Part shown: positions 35,061-45,087 of the stretch, piece after piece
Layout: the number at the start of each line of letters is the position of its first letter
How positions within the stretch are numbered: position 1 is the stretch's first letter
Source of the DNA: an uncultured Chryseobacterium sp.
Lineage (GTDB): Bacteria > Bacteroidota > Bacteroidia > Flavobacteriales > Weeksellaceae
Assembly (NCBI GenBank): GCA_913775525.1
Contig: CAJYLH010000008.1
Coordinates: 114,605 to 178,604, forward strand
Length of the DNA stretch: 64,000 nucleotides
Reading direction: 5' to 3'
Translations under genes and position numbers: made by a program
The notes under the pieces: generated by a model
Database searches by the model: none
What the model saw: only the letters and a program-made list of their open reading frames with translations
Told to the model about the DNA's origin: nothing

Positions 35061-38000
35061 TTATTTATTGATGATTGTTGTTAATTCTCTTGGTAATGTT
35101 GTAGAATCACCGCTATGCGACAACTGCGCACTCTTATCCAAAGTGAAACTTGTTTTGAATTCCAGTTCTTTCGGATTCTCACAGTTCTTCGGATCATCTT
35201 CAGGGAAGATCGGAAGTGGTTGTTTCACCGGTAAACCTGTAGAAGATTCCTGAAGGATGGTCAACGTCGTCGGCATTCTGGTGATCCAGTATTTCCCTTG
35301 AGGCTCTCCGGTAGGTTTTCTCATCTCGTCCACAATACTCATGTACATCGGGTCTCCGATTACCGGAACTTCTCCTCCGTTCCAGATCAGTCCGGTTTCC
35401 ATGAACAACTGTACAGCCGCTTCAAAACCTGGCTTCACGGTTACGATAATCCTGGCCATTCCTGCCTGCAAGAAACTTCTGAACAATGGGTCCATGCTTT
35501 CCGTCAGGTAGAATTCCTGCCAGCTCTTACGGTTGGCCCAGTAGTAAGGATAGAACGTATAGTCCATGATCTCCCATTCAAAAGCCTGTTCCATGAATTT
35601 TGCCAGTGCAGTATATTTGTCCAGCTCTTCACCCAGGTATACCTGGAAATTATCCATTCTGGTGGTATCGGCTGTTGCATTGGTGGTTTCCCTGCCTAAT
35701 GTGTTTGAATCCAGGTAATTTTGTAACAGGTACGCAATACAGTTATGCTTCAGCGTATCATGTTCCATGTAGCGGTAGAAATTCCCCTGTCGTTCCTTTG
35801 CTGCTGCTTCTTTTTCCTTTTGTTCAGCATCCAGTTTTGCCTGCTCTTCCTGGAATTTAGCATAAGCATCTTCGTAGGCTTTGATAATGGCATTGAAGCT
35901 CTCTGTCTTCCATTTATTGATGTAGTCTTCACTCAGCTCACAGTTCACCGTTGCTTTCACGTTATAATGCCTTACATTATGCCCTTTAACCTGGAAGGAG
36001 ACTGTTCCTGTAATGTTCAGTCCGGATGAATACCGGTCAAAAATAACATCTCCCCGGGTATTATCCCCAACAAAACCTCCTTTCAGATCAGAACAGGTTA
36101 CTTCGGAATACCGTGATCCTGATAGTCCTCCGCCTCTGTTTCGGCTTGAATCACAACGGAAACTCGCATTTTTTGCGGCATAATTATCCGGAATTATAAA
36201 ACTTGTATAATCTACTCCGAAATCATCGTTGGTTTGAGGGACACTTGCCGCATTATGAATGATTTGTTTCGTAGCCGGCAGAAATGCTTCCAACTGCACT
36301 CCATAGATGCCTGCCCAATGCTGGATTTGTGTTACTGTAGCAGACTTCGGATCAGCCATTGTCCATGGTTCCGGTGCTCTTCGCGGATCTACCGGTGCCG
36401 TAAGCACCTGGGCTTTCGCAACCGTAAGTGCCAGACGGTGTAATCTGGAAGGTTCAGGAACCATAAATTCAAACATGGTCCGCATTCCATAGTTATAGAT
36501 CTGGTTTTTATACTTGATGTCGATCCATCGGTACACTCCGGTAATGTGTTTTGGAGCTGCATTTAAAGAATCCGTAGTAGCAGTTATTTTCCCTCTGTTG
36601 TCATATTCATGTACATTGGTCTCGGTGTATTCTTTGATGATTTTCTGAACCCTTTCCTCTGAAATTTTAGTCAGGACCCTTTCCATAGCCCTTTCCGTAA
36701 TTTCCTGAGATTTCATCATCGCCTGTCTGGTGCTGTCATGCTGTGCGGTATTATTAGCATAATCAGCTCCGATCTCAAACTTTACGGCACTATCATTACC
36801 GTAGCTGAATCTCGTATAGGCTGTAATACTTTGCTGCTTATCAATTTCTTTGGCAACTTCCGTCTGCATATCCGTTCTGGAAGTCTTGGTGGTATCGGAA
36901 ACTTTCTCGGTTTCCTGAGATTTGGATGTGGTATCTGTAATTTCAGAGTACTCTCTTGATACGGAAGATTTATGCCTTAATTCGCTGGCCATAACGTTTT
37001 CCACATTGGACACTTCCCCCGGAACATACGCATGGACACTCTGCACCACTTTCAGGTAATCAGCCACTCCAAGTCTCTTGATCCCGAAGTTTTTACGCTT
37101 TTGAACGGTAACAGGTTCGGCATTATTAGCCGCCGGTTTTAACGTCAGCATTCCGGTACGCAGGATATCTTCTTTAGGATACATCTGGCCGAGATCCGCA
37201 TATGCTTCTCTTCCGTTTTCAAAGATAATTTCTATCCTGAAAGCCAGGCTGCTCCTGAATTTGTTGATCACGCTTGAAGGAATGGTAATCTTGTTATCAA
37301 CGACCGGAATATCATTATAATATTCCACAAATGAACCCGCCGTATCCGTAGTGGCAATAATTTTAACGCTGGTCACATTCCATGAAACATCTTCCACTTC
37401 AAAAGAGAAGTCCACGAATCCTCTGCTCCCGTAAAGGCTGGCATTATTGTGGGCCCAAAAACTGTAGGCCATCGGTGTTACTGCTCTTGCATTATTAACA
37501 GGGACAGAAGCGCCGCCTACGTTGACATACTGCTGCTCAGGTAAAACAGAGTTATCCAGTGCTGTCTGTATCGAATCGGAAATATGTGTATTTACCGCAT
37601 TCATGGCATCTGCGTAGGTCGCTACATCACTGTCCAGAACCAGGCTTTGGGTACCAATCCTCAAGGTATCGTCAGAAACGATCTGGGTCTTTGATATTTC
37701 TGCTGATTCGAATTTCAGTTCACCGTCAGTTTCACCGAAAAGTTCCAGGAAGAGGTCATATGATTCCGGTGTAAGCAGTCTTTGTAAATCCGAAAGATTA
37801 ATTTCTTTCTTATCAGTAAATTGAAACGGCTCTACGACATACCTTAAGAGGCCTTCATACAATTTATCCTTTTCTTCTTCGGTCATTTCAGGCCTGATCT
37901 GATCTTCCACTTCCTGCAGCCTTTTTTTGTATTCTTCCAGGCGGGCTCCGTTTTCCGCCATATAGGCAGCATATGCCTCCTGATAAGCCTGATGGCTGGA

Positions 38001-38903
38001 TTTATAATATTTCTTCTGAGCTTTTCCGAGTTCTGAATTCAGTTTTTCCAAGGCAGCTTTTCTCTGAACAGCCTTGCTAACCACCCCGTTGGCCCTGGCT
38101 TCCGATTCGAGTCTTTGAACTGTTCTGGCCGGTAAGCCCGACAATAATTCCGGAACCAGGATTTCAGTGCCTACTGAGCCTCTGGATGCCACACTGGTCC
38201 CTGCCACTCCGTCTTCCTCTACAAAAAGCGATTGAGGAAGGACGATCTTAGCTTCTTTCGCTTTTTCCATTGGCTTTTCACCATTGATTTTAATCATTTC
38301 ATCAGAAGAAATATCAAGAGTGTTGGCAAAGGCAAGATGAAGCGCCATTAAAATATGGCTGATGGCCTCTTTCACATAGAAATCACGCTGGGTAACAATC
38401 TGGAAAATATAATTGTCCCAAAGCGTTTTGAAAATTTTAATTCCGTCGGCAGTGAGCTCCTTATTGGAATCGATAAGATTTGTGTAATAATTCTTGATAT
38501 ACATCCAATCATTGTCACTCAAAGCTTCCTGTTTCGATATTTTACGTCCTGCGATGAGAAGCTGCCCGAAAACACCTTCTTCAATCACCTTTTCCGTTTC
38601 AAATCCAGCGGTGCTGAAACTGGCGGCAGTGCGCTGCATGGCGCCTAGTTTTAAGGTTCTGGCAGCTCTGGTACTTACAGCCGTATCAAAATCACCTGTT
38701 GCTCCTTTGGGCCTGTGAATAAATCCAAGGTTTCTTCTTTTTGTCTCGGTCAGCTGTGGATTCCTTAAGCTGACAAATCTGAAAAGCGTCTGCGACGCAT
38801 TGTTTACTGGTTCCATACTATTGTTTGATGTGTTGATAATGCCTTTTCCAATAACAGACTCCCCTACAGTAAATGCTGTATATGTTGTATTATTTGCTGA
38901 CAT
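35061..38903 (-). CDS. Very large cytoplasmic protein of unknown function
   Basis: 1280 residues, no signal peptide and no membrane segment. I do not recognise it. Visible parts: an N-terminal region (1-240) with ordinary globular composition; a charged coiled-coil (about 280-350, e.g. KAALEKLNSELGKAQKKYY); a beta-rich middle (about 490-620, YGSRGFVDFSFEVEDV); a Ser/Thr/Asp-rich helical stretch (about 655-700, EYSEITDTTSKSQETEKVSD); a glycine/arginine patch (RGGGLSGSRYSEV, about 935); a second charged coil (about 1020-1060, QAKLDAEQKEKEAAAKE); and a conserved-looking C-terminal domain with MDYTFYPYYWANRKSW and MDPLFRSFLQAGMARIIV. GC content is that of core genes. It could be structural or a scaffold. 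It stands alone between the GH19 patch and the DUF4407 gene. Confidence 0.7.
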   Translation of the reverse strand: MSANNTTYTAFTVGESVIGKGIINTSNNSMEPVNNASQTLFRFVSLRNPQLTETKRRNLGFIHRPKGATGDFDTAVSTRAARTLKLGAMQRTAASFSTAGFETEKVIEEGVFGQLLIAGRKISKQEALSDNDWMYIKNYYTNLIDSNKELTADGIKIFKTLWDNYIFQIVTQRDFYVKEAISHILMALHLAFANTLDISSDEMIKINGEKPMEKAKEAKIVLPQSLFVEEDGVAGTSVASRGSVGTEILVPELLSGLPARTVQRLESEARANGVVSKAVQRKAALEKLNSELGKAQKKYYKSSHQAYQEAYAAYMAENGARLEEYKKRLQEVEDQIRPEMTEEEKDKLYEGLLRYVVEPFQFTDKKEINLSDLQRLLTPESYDLFLELFGETDGELKFESAEISKTQIVSDDTLRIGTQSLVLDSDVATYADAMNAVNTHISDSIQTALDNSVLPEQQYVNVGGASVPVNNARAVTPMAYSFWAHNNASLYGSRGFVDFSFEVEDVSWNVTSVKIIATTDTAGSFVEYYNDIPVVDNKITIPSSVINKFRSSLAFRIEIIFENGREAYADLGQMYPKEDILRTGMLTLKPAANNAEPVTVQKRKNFGIKRLGVADYLKVVQSVHAYVPGEVSNVENVMASELRHKSSVSREYSEITDTTSKSQETEKVSDTTKTSRTDMQTEVAKEIDKQQSITAYTRFSYGNDSAVKFEIGADYANNTAQHDSTRQAMMKSQEITERAMERVLTKISEERVQKIIKEYTETNVHEYDNRGKITATTDSLNAAPKHITGVYRWIDIKYKNQIYNYGMRTMFEFMVPEPSRLHRLALTVAKAQVLTAPVDPRRAPEPWTMADPKSATVTQIQHWAGIYGVQLEAFLPATKQIIHNAASVPQTNDDFGVDYTSFIIPDNYAAKNASFRCDSSRNRGGGLSGSRYSEVTCSDLKGGFVGDNTRGDVIFDRYSSGLNITGTVSFQVKGHNVRHYNVKATVNCELSEDYINKWKTESFNAIIKAYEDAYAKFQEEQAKLDAEQKEKEAAAKERQGNFYRYMEHDTLKHNCIAYLLQNYLDSNTLGRETTNATADTTRMDNFQVYLGEELDKYTALAKFMEQAFEWEIMDYTFYPYYWANRKSWQEFYLTESMDPLFRSFLQAGMARIIVTVKPGFEAAVQLFMETGLIWNGGEVPVIGDPMYMSIVDEMRKPTGEPQGKYWITRMPTTLTILQESSTGLPVKQPLPIFPEDDPKNCENPKELEFKTSFTLDKSAQLSHSGDSTTLPRELTTIINK

Positions 38904-39265
38904 TTTATAAATTTGTTTTGATATTTTGAGGTTAAGATTTGAAAGGCTTTTTCAGCAAGCCCATTCAGGTTTTAGCCTTATTTTTTTAGGTGGTTTCCGG
39001 CGAAGATATCCACCTTACATTTTGATATCGAGTTTCATTGTCTGTATTTTTCTGAAGCAAATATCAGGGTGCCTAACGACAAAACTTGACGCATAAAAAT
39101 AAATCTCAAAAAAATTCACTCTCTTTAGAATTCAGGAGTTTTGAACCGTTGCTATAGGTCTGTTAACAATGTAATTGACACTAACTATTACATACTTGGT
39201 AAAACATAATACTATCTTTTGCATTGGTATGTTTTTTTGTATTACCTTTGTTTTAAATTTCAGTT
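38904..39265. other. Gene-free region between divergent genes
   Basis: 362 bases separate the 1280-residue gene (minus) and the DUF4407 gene (plus). No open frame or RNA gene is visible. It holds the DUF4407 promoter near its right end and an AGGCT/AGCCT pair followed by a T-run at about 38943-38986. Confidence 0.5.
39243..39250 (+). promoter_or_regulatory. -7 element of DUF4407 gene
   Basis: TACCTTTG, a TAnnTTTG match, ends 15 bases before the ATG at 39266. A TTTG at 39218-39221 lies 21 bases upstream, slightly far for a -33 box. Confidence 0.65.
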
Positions 39266-40336
39266 ATGAAAAACAGCCAACAAACTATAAATCAAACCAG
39301 TCATTCTGTTAACTGGTTTCAAAAGTTCCTGATGATCTGCTCGGGAGGAAACATCCATATCCTTCGGAAAACACCCAGTGAATGGAATAAATTTGCCGGC
39401 ATTGGTGGTATTGTCCTGTTTACCGCAGTATTTGCAACCCTCTCTGCCAGCTATGCCATGTATACTGTTTTTGACAATATCTGGACTGCTATTGGTTTCG
39501 GTGTCCTGTGGGGACTGATGATCTTTAACCTAGACCGTTATATCGTTTCTTCCATCAAAAAAACAGGAACCTGGTGGAACCAGATCCTTATGGCTATACC
39601 GAGGTTAATCCTGGCTACTTTTTTAGGAATCATTATTTCCAAACCTTTGGAACTTAAAATTTTTGAGAAAGAGGTCAATAAGCAATTAAATACCATTATT
39701 CAGAGAAACAAGAAGCAGCTTCAGGGAGAAATGAACGGAAGGATTCTTCAGCAGAGCGGACCTTTCGAGACCGAGAAAAAGCAGATTTCGGATAAGATCG
39801 CCCAGTACCAGAAATCATACGATTCTGCTTCGGTGGAACTTGAAAAGGAAATTTTAGGAAAGCAGTCCGGGCTGACCAGCGGTAAAGAAGGTTTCGGACC
39901 CAATGCCAAAAGGAAGCAGGAACTGAAAGAACAGCGACGCCAGGACCTTGAAAATTACCAGAAACAGGCAGCCCCCCGAATGGCCTACCTGGATCAGGAA
40001 ATTTCAAAAGTATATACCAACCTGGAAACAGAAAGAAAATCTACAGAAACTTTTGAAGATAAGTTCAACGGATTTGCGGCAAGGCTGCAGGCTTTGGATG
40101 AGTTGGGAAAGAACTCTGCCATTATAGGACTCGCAGCCACTTTTATTATGGGGCTCTTCATCTGCCTGGAAATATCGCCCGTTCTGGTTAAGCTGATTTC
40201 CCATATAGGACCTTATGATTACCTGCTGGAAAAAACCGAAAACGATTTCCGCCTCTATGCCAAGGAGAAAATTGAAAAAGGCAATGCCCTGACCGATTAC
40301 CGGATTGATGATTTTAAGGACCAACTGAATAAATGA
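39266..40336 (+). CDS. DUF4407 membrane protein
   Basis: 356 residues. The N-terminal region has CSGGNIHILRKTPSEWNKFAGIGGIVLFTAVFATLSASYA, followed by two more hydrophobic segments (about 70-85 and 108-125). A long coiled-coil spans about 135-275 (QSGPFETEKKQISDKIAQYQ, RRQDLENYQKQAAPRM). A fourth membrane helix lies near 286-305. This 3+1 layout around a periplasmic or cytoplasmic coiled-coil matches DUF4407, a family of inner membrane proteins of unknown function. Single-gene unit with its own promoter and terminator. Confidence 0.88.
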   Translation: MKNSQQTINQTSHSVNWFQKFLMICSGGNIHILRKTPSEWNKFAGIGGIVLFTAVFATLSASYAMYTVFDNIWTAIGFGVLWGLMIFNLDRYIVSSIKKTGTWWNQILMAIPRLILATFLGIIISKPLELKIFEKEVNKQLNTIIQRNKKQLQGEMNGRILQQSGPFETEKKQISDKIAQYQKSYDSASVELEKEILGKQSGLTSGKEGFGPNAKRKQELKEQRRQDLENYQKQAAPRMAYLDQEISKVYTNLETERKSTETFEDKFNGFAARLQALDELGKNSAIIGLAATFIMGLFICLEISPVLVKLISHIGPYDYLLEKTENDFRLYAKEKIEKGNALTDYRIDDFKDQLNK

Positions 40337-40382
40337 TTCTTATTTTAACGGTAAGATCAATAGTTAAAAAGTCTCTAAATAG

Positions 40383-40411
40383 CAAAAGCCTCCCTTTTCA
40401 GGAGGCTTTTG
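40383..40411. terminator. Terminator after DUF4407 gene
   Basis: CAAAAGCCTCC pairs perfectly with GGAGGCTTTTG around a 7-base loop. A-run and T-run in the stem make it usable from both strands, serving the convergent protease gene as well. Confidence 0.85.
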
Positions 40412-40417
40412 TTATCT

Positions 40418-40435
40418 AATTAAGCATGCTTAATT
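40418..40435. repeat. 18-bp perfect palindrome at the protease gene's stop codon
   Basis: AATTAAGCATGCTTAATT is self-complementary over its full length and touches the first base of the stop codon region of the M43 protease gene. With the adjacent hairpin at 40383 it makes a double structure at the convergent gene ends. Confidence 0.5.
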
Positions 40436-42309
40436 TATTTAATGATCAGTTTGGAACTCTTGCTTTCTTTTCCGTCTGAAACCTGAAGCATATATACTCC
40501 TTTTTCAAGATGGTGGTTAATTCTCAGCGTCCCGTTACCCTCTTCAGATAAAGATGGCTTTTCAATCACCCTTCCTGACATATCTGATACGGTAACCGTA
40601 AGATTTCTACTGTTTTTAGTCTTAATGTACAATTTCTCTCCTGCTGAGCTTGGATTAGGATAGATCACCCAATTATCTGCATCTGCTTTTACATCGTTAG
40701 TTGCAAGGTTAGAGACCAAGGTTACTGAGTAATCTTCTATTTGTCCGGATCCCAGTTGTCCACAAGGAGAATAGGAACTTGGGTTATTCATATCTGCCAA
40801 AACTCTCATACGTAGAGGAGTGTTCATTACAGCAGTTGAAGGGGGCGTAAAGCTAGCGGTAAAAGTTCCAAAACCTCCTGCGCCTGCTGCCACATTATTT
40901 CCAGATGCTACTAATTCTGAAGTTTCGAATGTTCCATTATTATTATAGTCAATCCATACTCTAATTGACTGATTTGCAGAGGTTGCTTTTAGAAACTCCA
41001 CAGTAACGGTCTGTTGTTGATTTACCGTTAAAGAAGTATGCGCATTAGCCAAGCATCCATTTAAAGTATAATCCACATAATATTTTGGATGAATCTGCGA
41101 ATATCCCTGCGATTCATTATTAATCTGTCCTAATTTAACCAAAGTAGGACCGGCAAGGAAATTTCCAGCCGCAGACATTCCTGTAGGATTACAGGTTGAT
41201 GCAACAGGCAGAATTGAAGGAGCTGTGGTACTAGGTAAAGCAGTTGCTCCCTTTGAAGTTGTCAAGCTACCTCTAAAGATCATAAAATAGTTATCTATAC
41301 TTTCACCTTGTCCTACAGTAAATTTTTGTGCAACAGAATTGGAATAATTCATCATGTTATATTGGACTCCCTGATAATTAAGCCCAGTACAAGGGTTAAT
41401 TTCTGAATTTGTAGGTACCGGCCAAAGCGCATACCCACTCCCTGCGTATTCTGTATCGCAAATACCATCATCATCATCTTCACAAACTCCAGTCGTTGGT
41501 GGACAATAATCCAGATCACCAGGAACAGCAGCATAGTTACCGCCATCAAAAGTATGGTATAATCCCATCGCATGACCAAATTCATGTGCAAAAGTGGTAT
41601 CATGAGCATTAGTTACTACCCCAGATTTCATAAAGGACTCGTAGTTTGCATCTAAGTTATTGGGGAAAGCAGCGAACCCCATCAGTCCAGAGTTTGGAGA
41701 AGGGCTTCCATCAAAAGTGCTAATTACATAGATATTGAAATATGATGCTTCGGGCCAGTGCGGAGCCAATCCTTTAATAGCAGCTCTACTTGCGCCATTG
41801 TTTGTCTGATAGGCCATACCATAAGTATTATAACCGCTCAACGAGTTCCCGTTATACCTTACGATCCCTGTGGTAGCATTGCAATTCGGATCTCTTTTAG
41901 CAAGGACCAATTTTATAGGAAAGACTGCAGAAGTTCCAAAATCTGCAGGTACACCGTTGGCTGGCCATGCATAAGTTCCAGCATACATCTGATTAGCCCG
42001 GTCAAGCCAAGCCTGAATTTGGGCATCAGACTTATTATATGTGCTTCCAATAGCAGCACCATTTGGATAAACTACGTGAACAACAACAGGAATTTCATAT
42101 ACTCCATTAACAAGTTTGGCAGAAGCGGCAGAAGGATTGCCGGCCTTTTCTTCTTTAATATTCTTAACAATTTTTTCAAATGCTTCTCTCATTCCAGGAT
42201 TTTGTCTGTCCTGTTCCTCAATAGTCTGGTCAAAACCGCATATCTTATGCTGCTGAGCCGTCAATGATAAGGAGAATAAAAATACTCCATAAATAATTGT
42301 TCTTTTCAT
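40435..42309 (-). CDS. T9SS-exported M43-like zinc metalloprotease with GEVIN domain
   Basis: 624 residues. Signal peptide MKRTIIYGVFLFSLSLTAQ, then a propeptide-like region (to about 65). The catalytic domain has the zinc motif HEFGHAMGLYH at 242-252 (His242, Glu243, His246, His252), followed by a Met-turn region (QYNMMNYSN), as in M43 (pappalysin/cytophagalysin) peptidases. A GEVIN domain (about 410-540: VRVWIDYNNNGTF-like, SGQIEDYSVTL) follows. The last 75 residues (WVIYPNPSSAGEKLYI ... GVYMLQVSDG) are a type A T9SS sorting domain. It is predicted to be secreted and to degrade extracellular proteins. A promoter element lies 20 bases upstream. Confidence 0.92.
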   Translation of the reverse strand: MKRTIIYGVFLFSLSLTAQQHKICGFDQTIEEQDRQNPGMREAFEKIVKNIKEEKAGNPSAASAKLVNGVYEIPVVVHVVYPNGAAIGSTYNKSDAQIQAWLDRANQMYAGTYAWPANGVPADFGTSAVFPIKLVLAKRDPNCNATTGIVRYNGNSLSGYNTYGMAYQTNNGASRAAIKGLAPHWPEASYFNIYVISTFDGSPSPNSGLMGFAAFPNNLDANYESFMKSGVVTNAHDTTFAHEFGHAMGLYHTFDGGNYAAVPGDLDYCPPTTGVCEDDDDGICDTEYAGSGYALWPVPTNSEINPCTGLNYQGVQYNMMNYSNSVAQKFTVGQGESIDNYFMIFRGSLTTSKGATALPSTTAPSILPVASTCNPTGMSAAGNFLAGPTLVKLGQINNESQGYSQIHPKYYVDYTLNGCLANAHTSLTVNQQQTVTVEFLKATSANQSIRVWIDYNNNGTFETSELVASGNNVAAGAGGFGTFTASFTPPSTAVMNTPLRMRVLADMNNPSSYSPCGQLGSGQIEDYSVTLVSNLATNDVKADADNWVIYPNPSSAGEKLYIKTKNSRNLTVTVSDMSGRVIEKPSLSEEGNGTLRINHHLEKGVYMLQVSDGKESKSSKLIIK

Positions 42310-42328
42310 TAATAAATTTTAAAGTTCC

Positions 42329-42336
42329 CAAATTTA
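42329..42336 (-). promoter_or_regulatory. -7 element of the M43 protease gene
   Basis: The minus strand reads TAAATTTG, a TAnnTTTG match, 20 bases before the ATG. Confidence 0.6.
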
Positions 42337-42462
42337 CATTTTTATTGTAAAAAACCATAATTTTTATCTTTTTATTATATTATTGCAATAATGTATCGTT
42401 TTTATATAAGTATGCTTCAAAATGTAAATCCATTTGAAAAGGTTACATATCAAAAGAAAAGA

Positions 42463-42481
42463 GTCCGGCAGTATGCCGGAC
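42463..42481 (-). terminator. Terminator of the S8 protease gene
   Basis: GTCCGGC and GCCGGAC pair around a 5-base loop. On the minus strand the sequence after it is pyrimidine-rich (TCTTTTCTTTTG), giving an imperfect U-tract. It lies 65 bases after the stop. Confidence 0.65.
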
Positions 42482-42545
42482 CTGATTATAATATCATTGC
42501 TGATTTTTATCGAATACTTTAAGTCTCACATTTATATGAGTATAT

Positions 42546-44675
42546 TTATTCCTTGATTACTTTCTTTGAAACGATGCCCTGTCCGGTTTTGATTTCAATG
42601 GTGTAAATCCCTTTAGGATAAGAAGACAGGTCAACAGGTTGCTGGCTATTGCTGATGCTTCCGCTCTGAAGCTTTTTACCGGATGTATCATAGACGGCAA
42701 ATACGGACTTTTCAGGGGCTTTGATGATTTTAACGATATCACGGGTGACAGAAGGCGCTACAGCTATCCCGCCATTGACAGCACCGATTTCTGTGGCGCC
42801 CAATACCTGGCTGAATCCTGTTACGATAACAGAATAATTCTGCGGTGCCGCCGTTCCCGAATTGTTGACTAAAGTCCCCTTATTGCTGATCTCTATCCTG
42901 TACTTCCTTCCGGCTACCGGGTTATCAATCACCACCTGCTCTATATTGTCAACTTTATTGTCTGCTTTGGTTGCAGGAGTCATAGGATTATTGGCATCCA
43001 GCTTCCATGGGTAATACACGGTATTGGTTGTCGTATCAATGATCCTCAGATCAAGATCATTAATCAGCCTGGAGCTTCTGTCATTATGAGCAGTCTCCCA
43101 GTCTAAATCAGGAGATATGACATATTCAGGGTCAATCCATGAGATGGTGGCTTTAATCGGTTCACTGCCGGATGCAATCACATTCTTGGCATTAACGGTG
43201 CCGCTGGTTAGGGTTTCATCTTTAAAGATGACGGTATTGTTAGCTTTTCCTACCAGTAATTCTGCCCCTTTTTTAGCATTGATATATCCCCATCCGAACC
43301 ATGGATCAGGACCTACGTTGCCTGCCTCGGAAGCAGAGTGGACCATCAGGGTTTTGGCACTGGCCGCATTAAGCGACTGGCCGGAGAAGAGATCTTTGCT
43401 GATCTGCATCCACAGGCCGATAACTCCTGTGACCACCGGTGCAGAATATGAGGTCCCGCTGCCATAATCGTACGTAATACTTCCTGTAGTATCTTCCGCC
43501 GTAGCTGGAGCAAATACATCAGTACCGGTGGTGGCGATATCCGGCTTTATAGCACCGTCATCCCTGGGTCCTGCACTGCTGTAATCGGAATGTACTACAT
43601 CAGCGGCAGAGGTATAGCGGAAATTATTGGTAGCGATAACATCGGTAGCTCCTACAACAATAATGTTTTTGGCCAGCGAGCCGGGTCCGATGCAGTCAAA
43701 GCCCTGCGCGCAATTGGTCTGTGGAAGCACATCGGTGGATGTAAATTGCGCAGCATTTCCATTTTCATCTGCGTAGTATTTTGGCAATGAACCGGCATTG
43801 GGATAATCCGGCCCCATTCCATATGAGTTCCCGGCAGATTTTACAATAACATAAGAAGGATTCTGATAAACGATATTATCATAATTCTGGTCACTGTCCA
43901 AGTATGTTCCCTGAAGGTCATAAGATGTTGACGGGCTGGTGAAGTCCCCCATCCATATCCAGGAAGGAGTTCCATTGACCATGCCTATGTCCCATCCTAA
44001 ATTGCTTCCGTAAGAGTGGTTGGAAATGGCAGGCTGTGCGGTTAGAATTTTATCAAATACGGTACTTGGGGTAGAGCTTCCGGGTAAAGTAGTGGTGGCA
44101 AACATATAAGAATCCATGGTAGAGGCAGTAGCAATTCCTTTAATATCACCCGAAAGGGGTGTTCCATTAATGGTACCGCTTATAGTCTTACTTTTGGCTC
44201 CTATAAATCCTGCTACACTGGTGGAGTGTGAGCTGTAGAACTCTGTAGAAGCTTCTTTGTTCGTGATTCTTCCTGGAATATTGTCGAATGCAGTATGAGC
44301 CTCATAGACCCTGCCACCATCAAAAATGGTATATTTAATACCCTCACCGTTATACGCATTGGCAAGTCCGGTTACGCCTCCTGCGGTATTGATCAGGTCT
44401 GCATTGGCATTTTTTCCCTGCCGGAGATCCTGGGTTTTATAAAAGAAAGGCCTGCCATCAGGCATAAACCCTGCCAGGAGATTTCTTTTTTCTTCCAAAG
44501 ACTGTATCAGCTCCGGAGACTTGTTATTCCCATACCTTTTAGCTATGTAAGCATTAAATTTCCGGTTATTTTCCTGATACTGCTTTGCAAAATCTTTTTT
44601 GAGGATCTCATTTTCATCCTGTGCGTTGACTATGACAGCCATTAATGAGGCTACAGTAAATAGATACTTTTTCAT
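42546..44675 (-). CDS. T9SS-exported S8 (subtilisin-like) serine protease
   Basis: 709 residues. Signal peptide MKKYLFTVASLMAVIVNAQ. The subtilase domain spans about 110-470 with the triad Asp119 (TIFDGG), His150 (SSHSTSVAGFIG) and Ser409 (GTSYSAPVVTG), plus the oxyanion Asn in SAGNS (about 280-284). The His motif reads HSTSVAG rather than HGTHVAG, a common variant in Bacteroidota subtilases. A beta-sandwich (about 480-620) follows, and the last 75 residues (VYDTSGKKLQSGSIS, YPKGIYTIEIKTGQG) are a type A T9SS sorting domain, so it is exported to the surface or medium. No promoter element found directly upstream. Confidence 0.92.
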   Translation of the reverse strand: MKKYLFTVASLMAVIVNAQDENEILKKDFAKQYQENNRKFNAYIAKRYGNNKSPELIQSLEEKRNLLAGFMPDGRPFFYKTQDLRQGKNANADLINTAGGVTGLANAYNGEGIKYTIFDGGRVYEAHTAFDNIPGRITNKEASTEFYSSHSTSVAGFIGAKSKTISGTINGTPLSGDIKGIATASTMDSYMFATTTLPGSSTPSTVFDKILTAQPAISNHSYGSNLGWDIGMVNGTPSWIWMGDFTSPSTSYDLQGTYLDSDQNYDNIVYQNPSYVIVKSAGNSYGMGPDYPNAGSLPKYYADENGNAAQFTSTDVLPQTNCAQGFDCIGPGSLAKNIIVVGATDVIATNNFRYTSAADVVHSDYSSAGPRDDGAIKPDIATTGTDVFAPATAEDTTGSITYDYGSGTSYSAPVVTGVIGLWMQISKDLFSGQSLNAASAKTLMVHSASEAGNVGPDPWFGWGYINAKKGAELLVGKANNTVIFKDETLTSGTVNAKNVIASGSEPIKATISWIDPEYVISPDLDWETAHNDRSSRLINDLDLRIIDTTTNTVYYPWKLDANNPMTPATKADNKVDNIEQVVIDNPVAGRKYRIEISNKGTLVNNSGTAAPQNYSVIVTGFSQVLGATEIGAVNGGIAVAPSVTRDIVKIIKAPEKSVFAVYDTSGKKLQSGSISNSQQPVDLSSYPKGIYTIEIKTGQGIVSKKVIKE

Positions 44676-45087
44676 GATAATATTGTATTAATATTTTTTA
44701 TGTTTTTGGGATCTGGCTGATATTGAGTTTCAGACAGCTGTTACTGAAAACTAATAACATTCAGCTTATTACTTTTGAACTTTAATGACATCTGCTTTTT
44801 TTCTATCAGATCTGCACTTCCGGCTCCGGTGATAAACCTCATATTTATTTTATTTCTATAACTAATGACACCAAAAATTAAATATTGGTTACAAAAATTT
44901 TCTTTTTCTTAAAAAAACTATAAACACTAACAATAATAAAATCAACTGAACAACACTTCGAAATGCATCTTATATTATATTCAGACATAAATACTTAAAG
45001 ATATTAATAGATTTTAGCGATAGTTGTAAAATAAAAAAAGCTGCATGGCAGAACCATACAGCTTGATATATTTTATTGCTTTACGTA
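44676..45087. other. Gene-free region upstream of the S8 protease gene
   Basis: 412 bases between the S8 protease and guaB, both on the minus strand. It is AT-rich with no open frame. Apart from the guaB terminator at 45033-45064, I see no RNA gene or further clear element. Confidence 0.5.
45033..45064 (-). terminator. Terminator of guaB
   Basis: On the minus strand AAGCTGTATGG pairs with CCATGCAGCTT (one mismatch) around a 5-base loop, followed by a run of T's. It lies 24 bases after the guaB stop. Confidence 0.85.

Noticed and set aside
35298-35699. 133-codon plus-strand frame inside the 1280-residue gene
   Set aside because: Antisense to a continuous long coding frame; no promoter element or recognisable motif.
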